Assembly: GCF_019801145.1 (NCBI RefSeq)
Contig: NZ_JAHVJQ010000001.1
Location: 62,001 to 126,000 of the forward strand
Direction: 5' to 3'
Origin: Leisingera aquaemixtae
GTDB lineage: Bacteria; Pseudomonadota; Alphaproteobacteria; Rhodobacterales; Rhodobacteraceae
Length of the DNA: 64,000 nucleotides
Part shown: piece after piece, positions 1 to 7,543 of the stretch
How positions within the stretch are numbered: the first letter of the stretch is position 1
Layout: the number at the start of each line of letters is the position of its first letter
Position numbers and translations under genes: made by a program
The notes under the pieces: generated by a model
Database searches by the model: none
The model's input: the letters and a program-made list of their open reading frames with translations, nothing else
What the model was told of the DNA's origin: nothing

Positions 1-292
1 GATAGGGGATGCCGTATTTCTCACCTGCCGCACCTGACAGGTTCACCATCCACATGACGAACAGCCCGGCTGTGATCAGCGCTGCAAAGGCAGTCCAGCC
101 CCCAACGCCATAGGAGATGAACAGCGACGCCACCAGCGAATAGCCAAACAGCGACTGCACATCGTTTGCCCAGATATTGAAGATGGCGAACCAGCCCCAG
201 GTTTTCTCGTCGCTGCCAACGGGGTTCAGCGCATTGCCTTCGGGGTTCAGTGTGCCCCCATGCACGACATGCATTTCATCAGTTGCGGTCAT
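1..292 (-). CDS. NCS1 family nucleobase/hydantoin-type permease, N-terminal part
   Basis: This is the 5' part (about 97 codons) of a gene that runs off the left edge. The start ATG at 290-292 follows a GGGAGG-type ribosome binding site. The protein begins with a hydrophilic stretch, then WGWFAIFNIWANDVQSLFGY and a first membrane segment, and reaches GAAGEKYGIPY at the edge. That GxKYGIPYP region is typical of NCS1 nucleobase:cation symporters (allantoin, hydantoin, cytosine or uracil permeases). The substrate cannot be told from this fragment. It is divergent from a GntR/FCD regulator, the usual arrangement for catabolic uptake genes, so control by that regulator is likely. Confidence 0.75.
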   Translation of the reverse strand, partial: MTATDEMHVVHGGTLNPEGNALNPVGSDEKTWGWFAIFNIWANDVQSLFGYSLVASLFISYGVGGWTAFAALITAGLFVMWMVNLSGAAGEKYGIPY

Positions 293-460
293 GTTTTCCT
301 CCCTTGAGCCCAGTGTGCGGGCGGCAGGTGTTCAACCGCCTGGCCGCGTAAGAAATTGAGCTTGCAACTGACATGTTAGAAGGTATCTTACGAAGTGGAC
401 TATAAAAAACTTCAGATAGGACTTTAAGGCATCTGCGGGTAATGAAGGGGGAGAGCGGTC
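293..460. promoter_or_regulatory. Divergent promoter region between permease and GntR regulator
   Basis: This 168-bp region must hold both divergent promoters. It contains an imperfect palindrome, CTGACATGTTAG at 368-379, a plausible site for the GntR-type regulator. The assignment is inference only, because no promoter boxes could be placed with confidence. Confidence 0.35.
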
Positions 461-1117
461 ATGAACAAAGCACAGGATGTCCAGCTTCTTGCGGATCAAG
501 CCCAGGATGCCCTGTGGGCTGCTTTGCGGAGCGGGCAGCTGCGGGCCGGGCAATTCCTGTCGATGTCGCAGCTGGTGACGCTACTTGATCTCCCTTTGTC
601 CGCGGTTCGTGAAGCGGTTAAGCAAGCCAGTTCACAGGGGCTGGTAGTTACCCTGCCCAAACGCGGTATCCAAGTGATGGAGGCGCATCCGGTAACGATC
701 CGCGAATGCCTCGATTTCCGCATGGTACTGGATCAGGAGGGGGCCCGGCGCCGGGCGGCCGGCGGAAATTGCGACGATCTTGCGCCACTGCGGGAACAGC
801 ATCAGGCAATGCTGGACGCCACCCGCGGCAATGCTGGCAGTGACCTGCCACCGCAAGCGATCCAGGTTGATTTGTCGCTGCATGACTATCTGGCTGCTGG
901 GCTGGAAAACTCCCAGCTGGCTGCAGCTTACAATGCCAACCGGATGCGCATCGCGATTATCCAGAACGCACGGCCGTTTCTCCAGCTCCGCATCGTCTCG
1001 GCAATGGAAGAGCACCTTGCGGTCATTGATGCCTTGCAGCGCCGTGACGGCACTGCAGCTGCAGAAGCAATCCAGTACCACTGCGAGCAGACGAAGCGCT
1101 GGTGGGGTGTTGCCTGA
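461..1117 (+). CDS. GntR family transcriptional regulator, FadR/FCD subfamily
   Basis: A 218-residue one-component regulator. An N-terminal winged helix-turn-helix (about residues 8-70) is followed by an all-helical FCD ligand-binding domain (about 75-212). The VDLSLHDYLAAGLENSQL stretch matches the FCD metal/ligand signature D-x3-H-x3-L, and a late conserved His lies near AIQYHCEQ. It has a GGGGGAGAG ribosome binding site. It is divergent from the NCS1 permease, which suggests that it represses uptake and catabolism of the permease substrate. The effector is unknown. Length and domain order are normal for the family. Confidence 0.88.
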   Translation: MNKAQDVQLLADQAQDALWAALRSGQLRAGQFLSMSQLVTLLDLPLSAVREAVKQASSQGLVVTLPKRGIQVMEAHPVTIRECLDFRMVLDQEGARRRAAGGNCDDLAPLREQHQAMLDATRGNAGSDLPPQAIQVDLSLHDYLAAGLENSQLAAAYNANRMRIAIIQNARPFLQLRIVSAMEEHLAVIDALQRRDGTAAAEAIQYHCEQTKRWWGVA

Positions 1118-1872
1118 CGTCCAGCACCCTCCCCGCGGCAGATCCATTTCTTACCCCAAATCACAGGATTGTTGCGGTCTTGTTCGTCACCAGGTGCTCT
1201 CAGCGAAAGTGTCCGTTGAAGAAACCATATCTTCGGCGTGGATCTCCAACAGAAAATCTCGTTTTTGCCGCAATCGCAAAAGCACATATTGCTGACCTTG
1301 GGGCTGCGGTCTTTTGTTGGCGCCCCCACAAACGGCTGCCGTGCTCCGTTCCTGGCGTGCTGTACACTCGATGGGGTGCCAGGCGATCAACAACCGCAAT
1401 GGGTTCAAGGCGTAGGTGGCCTACGCAGCGGACACATGTATGGCCGCTGGAATGCCTATGCAGCAAGCACCATTATGCAAGCGCAACGGAACCAGTTGTC
1501 GGCAGTACCGGTCAAGCCTCTGGCTATCCGCCGTTTGGTTCGACGTGCCGTCCTTCACGCTGCAAGAACCGACTATTGCGCCGAAAGCGGTGAAACCTGG
1601 CTGTGAGCCCGCAGCGGAACTGTCAAAATCTGCTGCGCAAGCACGCAGCGTGCCGCCTCGCCGCGCCGCCCAAAAACTACCGCCGGATAGCAGGGGGAAA
1701 CCCGGCCATTCAGGCAGCGTGCAGAAAGTTATGGGCCATGAAAAAAAACAGCCGGGATCTGGCAACCTTTCGCCGTGGGCGCGCGGCTCTTGCTGACACA
1801 GGGGTATTGCGGCCCGGTCTGTGCTCTTGCGCGATGCTGCCAACGTTTGGGTCAAATTGCATCTGCTAGGCT
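1118..1872. other. 755-bp stretch with no convincing gene
   Basis: Both strands contain open frames up to about 160 codons here, but their translations are rich in Arg, Cys, Trp and Pro, have no recognisable motif, and overlap one another in several frames. None has a good ribosome binding site. The stretch lies between the GntR regulator and the 3' end of the AraC-type gene. It may be decayed DNA, but I see no transposase remnant or terminal repeats. Confidence 0.5.
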
Positions 1873-2730
1873 TCAAGCGCCGCGAAATTGTGCCGGCGTG
1901 ACGCCCAATCGTCTGCGGAAAGTGGTCGTCATGTGGCTCTGCGACGAAAAGCCGGTGGCATAAGCAATGCTGGCTATCGGCTCATTTGTTTTACTAAGCA
2001 GCCTGCGCGCTTGCTCAATCCTTCTCGACAAGACGTAATTGTGCGGCGTTTCACCCGTATTCTGTTTGAATGCGCGGGCAAACCGGTGCGCCATCACCCC
2101 GGAAAGCCTAGCCAGTTTCTCCACTGTCAAATCCGTATCGAGATTTCCGTCAATGTATTCAATAACTTTGTCCAAGATGTTTTGATCAAGCAGATCAGTG
2201 CGGCGGGTGCGTTGCTGCTCCGGCGGCAAGGTCAGCATTTCCACAATCAGCGCGAAACAGAGCGCGCGCAAATAGTCGCCGGATATGTCATCTGCCAGGA
2301 TGTGCCGGCGGATGCGGTTTGCGAGTTCGGTTGTGAACGGCTTGGGGCCGCCAATGACGACGCGAGGTTCAAGGAGGTCCTCCGGGATTTGCAAGGCGGC
2401 GGCCAGATCTGTTCTCAAGGCTTCGAAACTGAATATGAGCGCGAGCACTTCCGGCGCAGACTCCGAGGTGCCGCGCAGGGGAAAACATGGGGGCGCGACA
2501 ATATACTCGTAAGGCCGGCGGTCATAATGCCTTAACCGGCCGCCGGCGAGCGAGCTCTGCCCCTCATCGCCAGAGAAGCTGATACTTGCAAAGCTGTCAC
2601 GCAGGCGGACATTGAAGTGCCTTTTGCCGGCCGGCACCAGCTCAACAAAAAAATCTCCGAACGCAATGCGCTTGCCCCAGACCGGCAGCTCTCCGAGAGG
2701 TGGCGCAGTTATGTCGAGTAGCTGTTTCAA
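1873..2730 (-). CDS. AraC family transcriptional regulator
   Basis: This is a 285-residue regulator. I chose the TTG start at 2728-2730 because a strong GGGGGAGGAG ribosome binding site lies just upstream; the open frame continues further but without family-like sequence. The N-terminal part (1-150) resembles AraC effector domains. The C-terminal part (about 185-285) is a two-HTH AraC DNA-binding domain, with LTVEKLARLSGVMAHRFARAF as the first helix pair and IASIAYATGFSSQSHMTTTFRRRLGVTPAQFR as the second. It is divergent from the small ORF/YHS/VOC/SDR/flavoprotein run at 2941-6943, so it is the best candidate regulator of that run. The ligand is unknown. Confidence 0.87.
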   Translation of the reverse strand: MKQLLDITAPPLGELPVWGKRIAFGDFFVELVPAGKRHFNVRLRDSFASISFSGDEGQSSLAGGRLRHYDRRPYEYIVAPPCFPLRGTSESAPEVLALIFSFEALRTDLAAALQIPEDLLEPRVVIGGPKPFTTELANRIRRHILADDISGDYLRALCFALIVEMLTLPPEQQRTRRTDLLDQNILDKVIEYIDGNLDTDLTVEKLARLSGVMAHRFARAFKQNTGETPHNYVLSRRIEQARRLLSKTNEPIASIAYATGFSSQSHMTTTFRRRLGVTPAQFRGA

Positions 2731-2940
2731 GGCAACTCCTCCCCCAGAAACACCTTCAAGCCGAGTGTAGCAAAAACTCGCAGGATCTTCTCCTGAACGC
2801 CCTTGTCGGAGCATTCCGCCGGTCTGCAGAATTGTGAAACGTGCAAATCTGAAAGAGCTGGGCCGGCTAGTCTGGCATTCTTCCTGACATCCCCCGGCCA
2901 CCCTCTCAGGCCTGGCGCAAACGCAAATGGGAGACGTCCG

Positions 2941-3198
2941 ATGACTGGTATTTCTGAACTGGAGAAACATTCTACTCTTACCTCTCCTGCCCTGAAAATC
3001 CGGGGATGCCGGAGAGGCGCGAGAGCCATAAAAAACCTCCTGCGCCGCCGCGGCCTGGCAGACACCGTGCTTCTTTCCCCGGCTCTGCAACTGCTGCTCA
3101 CCCGCGCCAGCAGGCTGGAGTATCTGATCGGCAATGATGCGCCGGACATTGTCTTGCGCGCCGAACTGCGCCTTTTGCAGGCCGCCGTTCGCCCCTGA
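2941..3198 (+). CDS. Small hypothetical protein (85 aa)
   Basis: An 85-residue frame starts at ATG 2941 with a GGGAG ribosome binding site seven bases upstream. The protein is basic in the middle (a RRGARAIKNLLRRRG segment) and ends in amphipathic Leu/Arg-rich helices. I do not recognise a family. It is the first gene of the run divergent from the AraC regulator and lies 87 bp before the YHS gene. A longer in-frame extension to 2803 has no ribosome binding site. It could be non-coding, because support is limited to the start signal and context. Confidence 0.45.
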   Translation: MTGISELEKHSTLTSPALKIRGCRRGARAIKNLLRRRGLADTVLLSPALQLLLTRASRLEYLIGNDAPDIVLRAELRLLQAAVRP

Positions 3199-3285
3199 AC
3201 GCATCAGCGCAGGGCAGCAGCTCTCTACGCGGGAAATCCGCCCCGCCAGCGGCCGCTTTCACTCATCTCAACCAAGGAGACTGAC

Positions 3286-3771
3286 ATGAGACCCAAAACT
3301 GCTATGGCCACCGCCGTGCTGGCTGGCTTTGCCGCCTTTTCCGAAAGCGCCTTTGCTGCCGATGAATACAATGTCTCTGCCGGGTCGACCGCCGCTGGCG
3401 CGCCGCTCGCACTGCACGGCACGGATCCTGTCGCCTTTCTCGAGCTTGGCAGCCAGTCGGCGGGCTCCGCCCGTTACACCGCAGTCCATGACGGTGCGGC
3501 CTATTTTTTCACCTCTTCCGGCAACAAGGATGCCTTCGAGGCCAATCCCAAGGCGTACCTGCCGCAGAACGGCGGCTTTTGCACCTTTGGCGTTTCCAAG
3601 GGCAAGAAATTAGACGGCGATCCCCAATATGCAGAGATCGTCGAAGGCAAACTTTATGTATTCCTGAATGAGGAGGTGCTGCGCGCCTATCAGGAGGACC
3701 GTGCCGGCACCATTGCGCGCGCCGCTGAGAACTGGCCGCGTATCCGCCATGCTGCCGCGGCTGAACTCTGA
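3286..3771 (+). CDS. Exported YHS domain-containing protein
   Basis: A 161-residue protein with a clear Sec signal peptide (residues 1-24, cleavage after SAFA). The mature part is a YHS-type domain: HGTDPVAFLELG, then AAYFFTSSGNKDAFEANPKAYLPQNGGFCTFGVSKGKKLDGDPQ. It resembles the YHS proteins of marine bacteria that end with a tail holding ENWPRI. YHS domains are linked to metal or haem handling, but the function of this subgroup is not established. It has an AAGGAG ribosome binding site seven bases before ATG. It is part of the run 2941-6943. Confidence 0.82.
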   Translation: MRPKTAMATAVLAGFAAFSESAFAADEYNVSAGSTAAGAPLALHGTDPVAFLELGSQSAGSARYTAVHDGAAYFFTSSGNKDAFEANPKAYLPQNGGFCTFGVSKGKKLDGDPQYAEIVEGKLYVFLNEEVLRAYQEDRAGTIARAAENWPRIRHAAAAEL

Positions 3772-3832
3772 TCCGGTTCGATGCCGCGCTCCTTAGACCG
3801 CCTGTATCCAAACATTTGAAAGGGAGATGGAA

Positions 3833-4243
3833 ATGCCCTCTGACGCACTGACAAAAGGGGCCCATCACATTGGGCTGACAGTTCGCGATCTTGGCGAAAC
3901 CCGCGACTTTTTCACTGGCACACTTGGCTTCGCCCAAGTTGGCGAGTTGCCGGACTATCCTGCCGTATTCCTGAGCGACGGCACCACGATGATCACGCTT
4001 TGGCAAGCGCAGGATCCGGCAACTGCAGTTCCGTTCGACCGCAAGAACGTGATCGGGCTGCACCACCTCGCATTGACTGTTGACGGCAGTGCCGCGCTGG
4101 TCGCGCTGCATGAGACACTGGCGGCCACCGCCGGCGTGGAAGTTGAGTTTCCGCCTGAGCCGCTGCAAGGCGGCCCGGCCCAGCACATGATGTGCGCGAT
4201 CCCGGGCGGAATCCGGATGGAGCTGATTGCCCCGGCGCCATGA
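3833..4243 (+). CDS. VOC/glyoxalase-like family protein
   Basis: A 136-residue single-module VOC protein. I chose ATG 3833 because the AGGGAG ribosome binding site abuts an ATG six bases earlier. Paired beta-alpha-beta-beta-beta units are visible: AHHIGLTVRDLGETRDFFTGTLGF, then GLHHLALTVDGSAALVALHETL. It ends with GGIRMELIAP, which supplies the usual terminal metal-ligand Glu. Members include glyoxalase I, dioxygenases and resistance proteins, and substrate cannot be inferred. A perfect 13-bp terminator-like hairpin follows the stop codon. Confidence 0.82.
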   Translation: MPSDALTKGAHHIGLTVRDLGETRDFFTGTLGFAQVGELPDYPAVFLSDGTTMITLWQAQDPATAVPFDRKNVIGLHHLALTVDGSAALVALHETLAATAGVEVEFPPEPLQGGPAQHMMCAIPGGIRMELIAPAP

Positions 4244-4248
4244 TGCCC

Positions 4249-4278
4249 AAAGCGGCGCAGGCCATCCTGCGCCGCTTT
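4249..4278 (+). terminator. Hairpin after the VOC gene
   Basis: Perfect 13-bp inverted repeat, AAAGCGGCGCAGG at 4249-4261 and CCTGCGCCGCTTT at 4266-4278, with a CCAT loop. It begins six bases after the stop codon. The T tract is short, so termination may be partial. Confidence 0.6.
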
Positions 4279-4347
4279 GCCGCCCCTCCCGGGCCCTTTC
4301 TTACCGATGCAACCGCCCGGTCCGGGACGGTTGAACAGGAGGCATAG

Positions 4348-5052
4348 ATGACCAAACCGATCGCTATGATTACCGGTGTCGGCGAAGGAACTGGCGCCGC
4401 CATCGCCCGGCGCTTCTCCAAAGCCGGCTACCGCGTCGCCATGCTGGCGCGCGGCAAATCGCGGCTGGAGGCGCTGGAACGGGAGCTTGACGGCGCCGTG
4501 GCCTTCCCATGCGACGTGTCAGATCTCGATGCGCTGGTTAGGGCATGCGAGGCCGTCAAGCAAACGATGGGGCCACCCTCCGTCCTTGTCCACAATGCCG
4601 TGCGGGCCACGTTCGAACGGTTCGACGAGGGGGATCCGGAAGACCTGGAGCGCAACTTCCGCGTCAACACCACTGCTCTCCTCTACCTGGCACGCGCCTT
4701 GGTCCCGGACATGCTGACCCGCGGTGAGGGCGCCATCATGGTCACCGGCAACACCGCAGCCTTTCGGGGTGTGCCGGGCTATGCGTTGTTCTCGCCGACA
4801 AAGGCGGCTCAGCGCAACCTGGCGCAAGCTTTGGCGCGCGATCTTGGCCCGAAGGGAATTCACGTTGCCTACTTCAACATCGACGCTGTCATCAACGTGC
4901 CGTGGACACGGGACAGGTTCCATCCTGATAAGCCGGATGACTTCTTCATCGAGCCCGCCGACATTGCCGGCGAAGTGCTGAATGTGGCGCAGCAACCCCG
5001 CTCAGCCTGGTCGTTCGACGTGGAGATCCGTCCGTTCGGCGAACGCTGGTGA
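4348..5052 (+). CDS. Atypical short-chain dehydrogenase/reductase (catalytic Tyr replaced by Phe)
   Basis: A 234-residue SDR with a Rossmann N-terminus (TGVGEGTG, residues 9-16) and the structural HNAV motif near residue 83. The position of the catalytic Tyr-x3-Lys reads F148-SPT-K152, so the Tyr is Phe. The catalytic Ser position, 13 residues earlier, is Asn135. The dinucleotide site looks intact, so it may bind NAD(P) without classical SDR chemistry or use another mechanism. Known atypical SDR subfamilies share a Phe at this place. It follows the VOC gene behind a hairpin and precedes the flavoprotein gene. Confidence 0.8.
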   Translation: MTKPIAMITGVGEGTGAAIARRFSKAGYRVAMLARGKSRLEALERELDGAVAFPCDVSDLDALVRACEAVKQTMGPPSVLVHNAVRATFERFDEGDPEDLERNFRVNTTALLYLARALVPDMLTRGEGAIMVTGNTAAFRGVPGYALFSPTKAAQRNLAQALARDLGPKGIHVAYFNIDAVINVPWTRDRFHPDKPDDFFIEPADIAGEVLNVAQQPRSAWSFDVEIRPFGERW

Positions 5053-5236
5053 TTGCCATGCCGCCCCGCCGTGGCTTGCCGCGGGACTTTCGTGCGGAAG
5101 GAACCTGAAAGGCGGGGCCGCCGGAGCGCTCCGGACAAAGGGCGGCACAAGACATGTCCGCTGCCGCTGGGAATTTGGCGCCAAGGCGGATCTGCCGTCT
5201 CCTCCGGCACCAGAAACCTTAAGAATGGAGGTTCCT

Positions 5237-6943
5237 ATGAACATGACAGAAGAAACCGCAAAATTCTCTAACAGCAGCCCGGAGACTTCACGCGCAGAAG
5301 CCGAAGGCTCCCCGTCTCCGTTCCATGCTGGTGAGCAGGCGGTCCAGGAAAGGCTGGGCGTCCGTGATATCGAGGACTGGGCCCGTCAGGTCGTGCGCGG
5401 CTATCTGCCGGAGCAGCACCGCGAGTTCCATACGGCTCAGCCATTCCTCGTTACCGCTGCCAGAGACCGCGCCGGCCGTCCCTGGGCGACGCTGCTCGAT
5501 GGCCCGGAAGGATTTGTGACCTCGCCCGACCCGCACCGCATGGTCCTGGCCTCGGAACCGCACCCCGGCGATGCGCTGTCAGGCGCGTTTGTCCCTGGCG
5601 CGGACATCGGCATCCTCGGGATCGAACTTGAAACACGGCGGCGCAACCGCGTGAACGGCTGCATCGGCCAGGGCGCAGCGGGTGCGATTACGGTTAACGT
5701 CGCGCAGTCGTTCGGGAATTGCCCGCAGTACATTCGCGAACGCCGATGGCGCCGGGCCCCGGCAAACCAGCCCGGTAAAACCAAGCGCTGCGCCTCGCTG
5801 ACAGAGGCGCAGCGTGTCTGGATCGACACTGCGGACACCTTTTTCATCGCCAGCGGCTACCGTGGCGAGGGCGGCAACCCCGCCTTCGGCATGGACGCTT
5901 CGCACCGGGGCGGCGACCGGGGCTTCGTGCGCACGCTGGATGGCAGATCGCTGCGGTTTCCCGACTATGCCGGCAACAACCATTTCAACACGGTTGGCAA
6001 TCTCGTCCTGGACCCGCGTGTGGGCCTGTTGTTCGTCGAATTCGAAACCGGCAGCCTGCTGCAGGTGACCGGCGAAGCGTCAATTGAATGGGATCCGGCA
6101 GACCTCGCTGATTATCCCGGCGCCCGGCGCCTGATCACCGTACGTGTCCATGAAGCTGTCGAAACCCGCAACGCCATTGCGCTGCGCTGGGATGCCGACG
6201 CGGAGTCGGTCCGGTCGCTGCGCCTGTCTGAAAAGATCAGGGAAAGCGCCGACGTAACTTCCTTCGTGTTCGAAGCACGCGACGGCGGGCCGCTCGATCA
6301 ATTCGAGGCAGGGCAGCACCTGCCGATCGAGATTGCCTTGCCAGATGCGCCCGCTCCCGCCAGGCGCACTTACTCGCTCTCGGGCGCACCCGCCGATGCG
6401 CGATACCGGATATCCGTGAAACGCGAACCAAAGGGTCTCGTATCGCGCTATCTGCACGACCATGCCGAGCCAGGCACGATCATCGAGAGCCGCAGGCCAG
6501 CCGGAATATTCACGCTTCGGTGCAGCACGTGCCCGGTTGTGCTGATCGGTGCCGGGGTGGGCATCACGCCAATGATCAGCCTGCTGCACGCCATTGCCGC
6601 GGAGGACAGCGGCCGCCCGGTTTGGTTCATCCACGCAGTCCGCGACGGCCGTCACCATCCCTTTGCCGGCGAGGTGCGCAGCCTCGCCACGGCGCACCCC
6701 AGTATCCACACGCATTTTGCCTACAGCAGGCCAAGGAACCAGGACAAGCGCGGCACGCACTACGACAGCGAGGGCCGCCTTACCCCTGAAGTGATTGGGG
6801 CGCTGGTGGATCGCGCCGACGCCCAATACTTCCTGTGCGGGCCACCGGCTTTCATGGCTGGTCTCGAGAGAGGATTGGGTCAGCTAGGCGTCTCAGCGGA
6901 ACAAATCCACGTCGAGTCATTTGGGCCGCAGATGCTCAGTTGA
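5237..6943 (+). CDS. Fusion of PNPOx-like flavin-binding domain and FAD/NAD(P)H oxidoreductase
   Basis: A 568-residue protein. I chose ATG 5237 because of the TGGAGG ribosome binding site; the frame stays open upstream into the SDR gene without family-like sequence. Residues 1-330 form a pyridoxamine-phosphate-oxidase-like FMN split barrel (FHTAQPFLVTAARDRAGRPWATLL, later GNLVLDPRVGLLFVEFETG). Residues 340-568 form a ferredoxin-reductase-type module with the FAD motif RTYSLS (377-382), the NAD(P) motif GAGVGITPM and the CGPPAFM loop. The protein stops at ESFGP, so the C-terminal 2Fe-2S domain seen in many relatives is absent. Expected role: NAD(P)H-driven flavin electron transfer to an unknown acceptor. 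Confidence 0.85.
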   Translation: MNMTEETAKFSNSSPETSRAEAEGSPSPFHAGEQAVQERLGVRDIEDWARQVVRGYLPEQHREFHTAQPFLVTAARDRAGRPWATLLDGPEGFVTSPDPHRMVLASEPHPGDALSGAFVPGADIGILGIELETRRRNRVNGCIGQGAAGAITVNVAQSFGNCPQYIRERRWRRAPANQPGKTKRCASLTEAQRVWIDTADTFFIASGYRGEGGNPAFGMDASHRGGDRGFVRTLDGRSLRFPDYAGNNHFNTVGNLVLDPRVGLLFVEFETGSLLQVTGEASIEWDPADLADYPGARRLITVRVHEAVETRNAIALRWDADAESVRSLRLSEKIRESADVTSFVFEARDGGPLDQFEAGQHLPIEIALPDAPAPARRTYSLSGAPADARYRISVKREPKGLVSRYLHDHAEPGTIIESRRPAGIFTLRCSTCPVVLIGAGVGITPMISLLHAIAAEDSGRPVWFIHAVRDGRHHPFAGEVRSLATAHPSIHTHFAYSRPRNQDKRGTHYDSEGRLTPEVIGALVDRADAQYFLCGPPAFMAGLERGLGQLGVSAEQIHVESFGPQMLS

Positions 6944-7543
6944 TAAAGCGTGCGGTCTAGGGCACCGGCGTCACGGCCAGCTGTTCCCTGCTGGCTTGGA
7001 TCCGGTCCCGAAACGGGCCGCGCGGCCTCGGGCAGACTGGGGGCAGAACCTCATGCCGCTCGGCGCATGCCCAAACAAGCACTCCTTCCGCGACGACGAC
7101 GGCCTCGCCGTTCCAGCGGATTGCCTGCCTCTTACAGCACGAAGATAGGACGTCTGCATTGTCCGGCGTGTAGATAGTTGAGGCCGTCTGCAACGAATGG
7201 CGGTTTGAAATGCGCCCTACAGCCTGCCTCTGAAGGTCTGGTCTGGGGGAACCTGCGGCACCGCTGAAAGGCCGCTGCTGTGGGCGCAAAAAAGTTCTGA
7301 TGCTTTCTGCAACCGCATCCGCCGCGGCGGCAAATGTCCGCTTTGTCCGGCCTCGCTGCCAGTCCAAGCCCGACCAAGTGAACGGCCTCTGTCTCGGAGG
7401 TCAGCCATTCACGCCCGACGCGGCGAACTTGCGGCATGAGCCCAATTTACTGTATTGCTGCGCAGTAGCGATTGTCTGTTCTTTGCTCAACCCTTCGCAG
7501 GGTTCAACCAAAGTCATACGAGCAAGCCTGTTTGAGAACTCAT
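6944..7543. other. 600-bp stretch with no convincing gene
   Basis: Between the convergent flavoprotein and glycosyltransferase genes I find only overlapping short frames with atypical composition. A minus-strand frame (7132-7437) is the least implausible but shows no motif and no ribosome binding site. Confidence 0.45.

Noticed and set aside
5002-5236. Extending the flavoprotein upstream to 4982
   Set aside because: The extra residues are atypical and overlap the SDR gene; ATG 5237 has a strong ribosome binding site.
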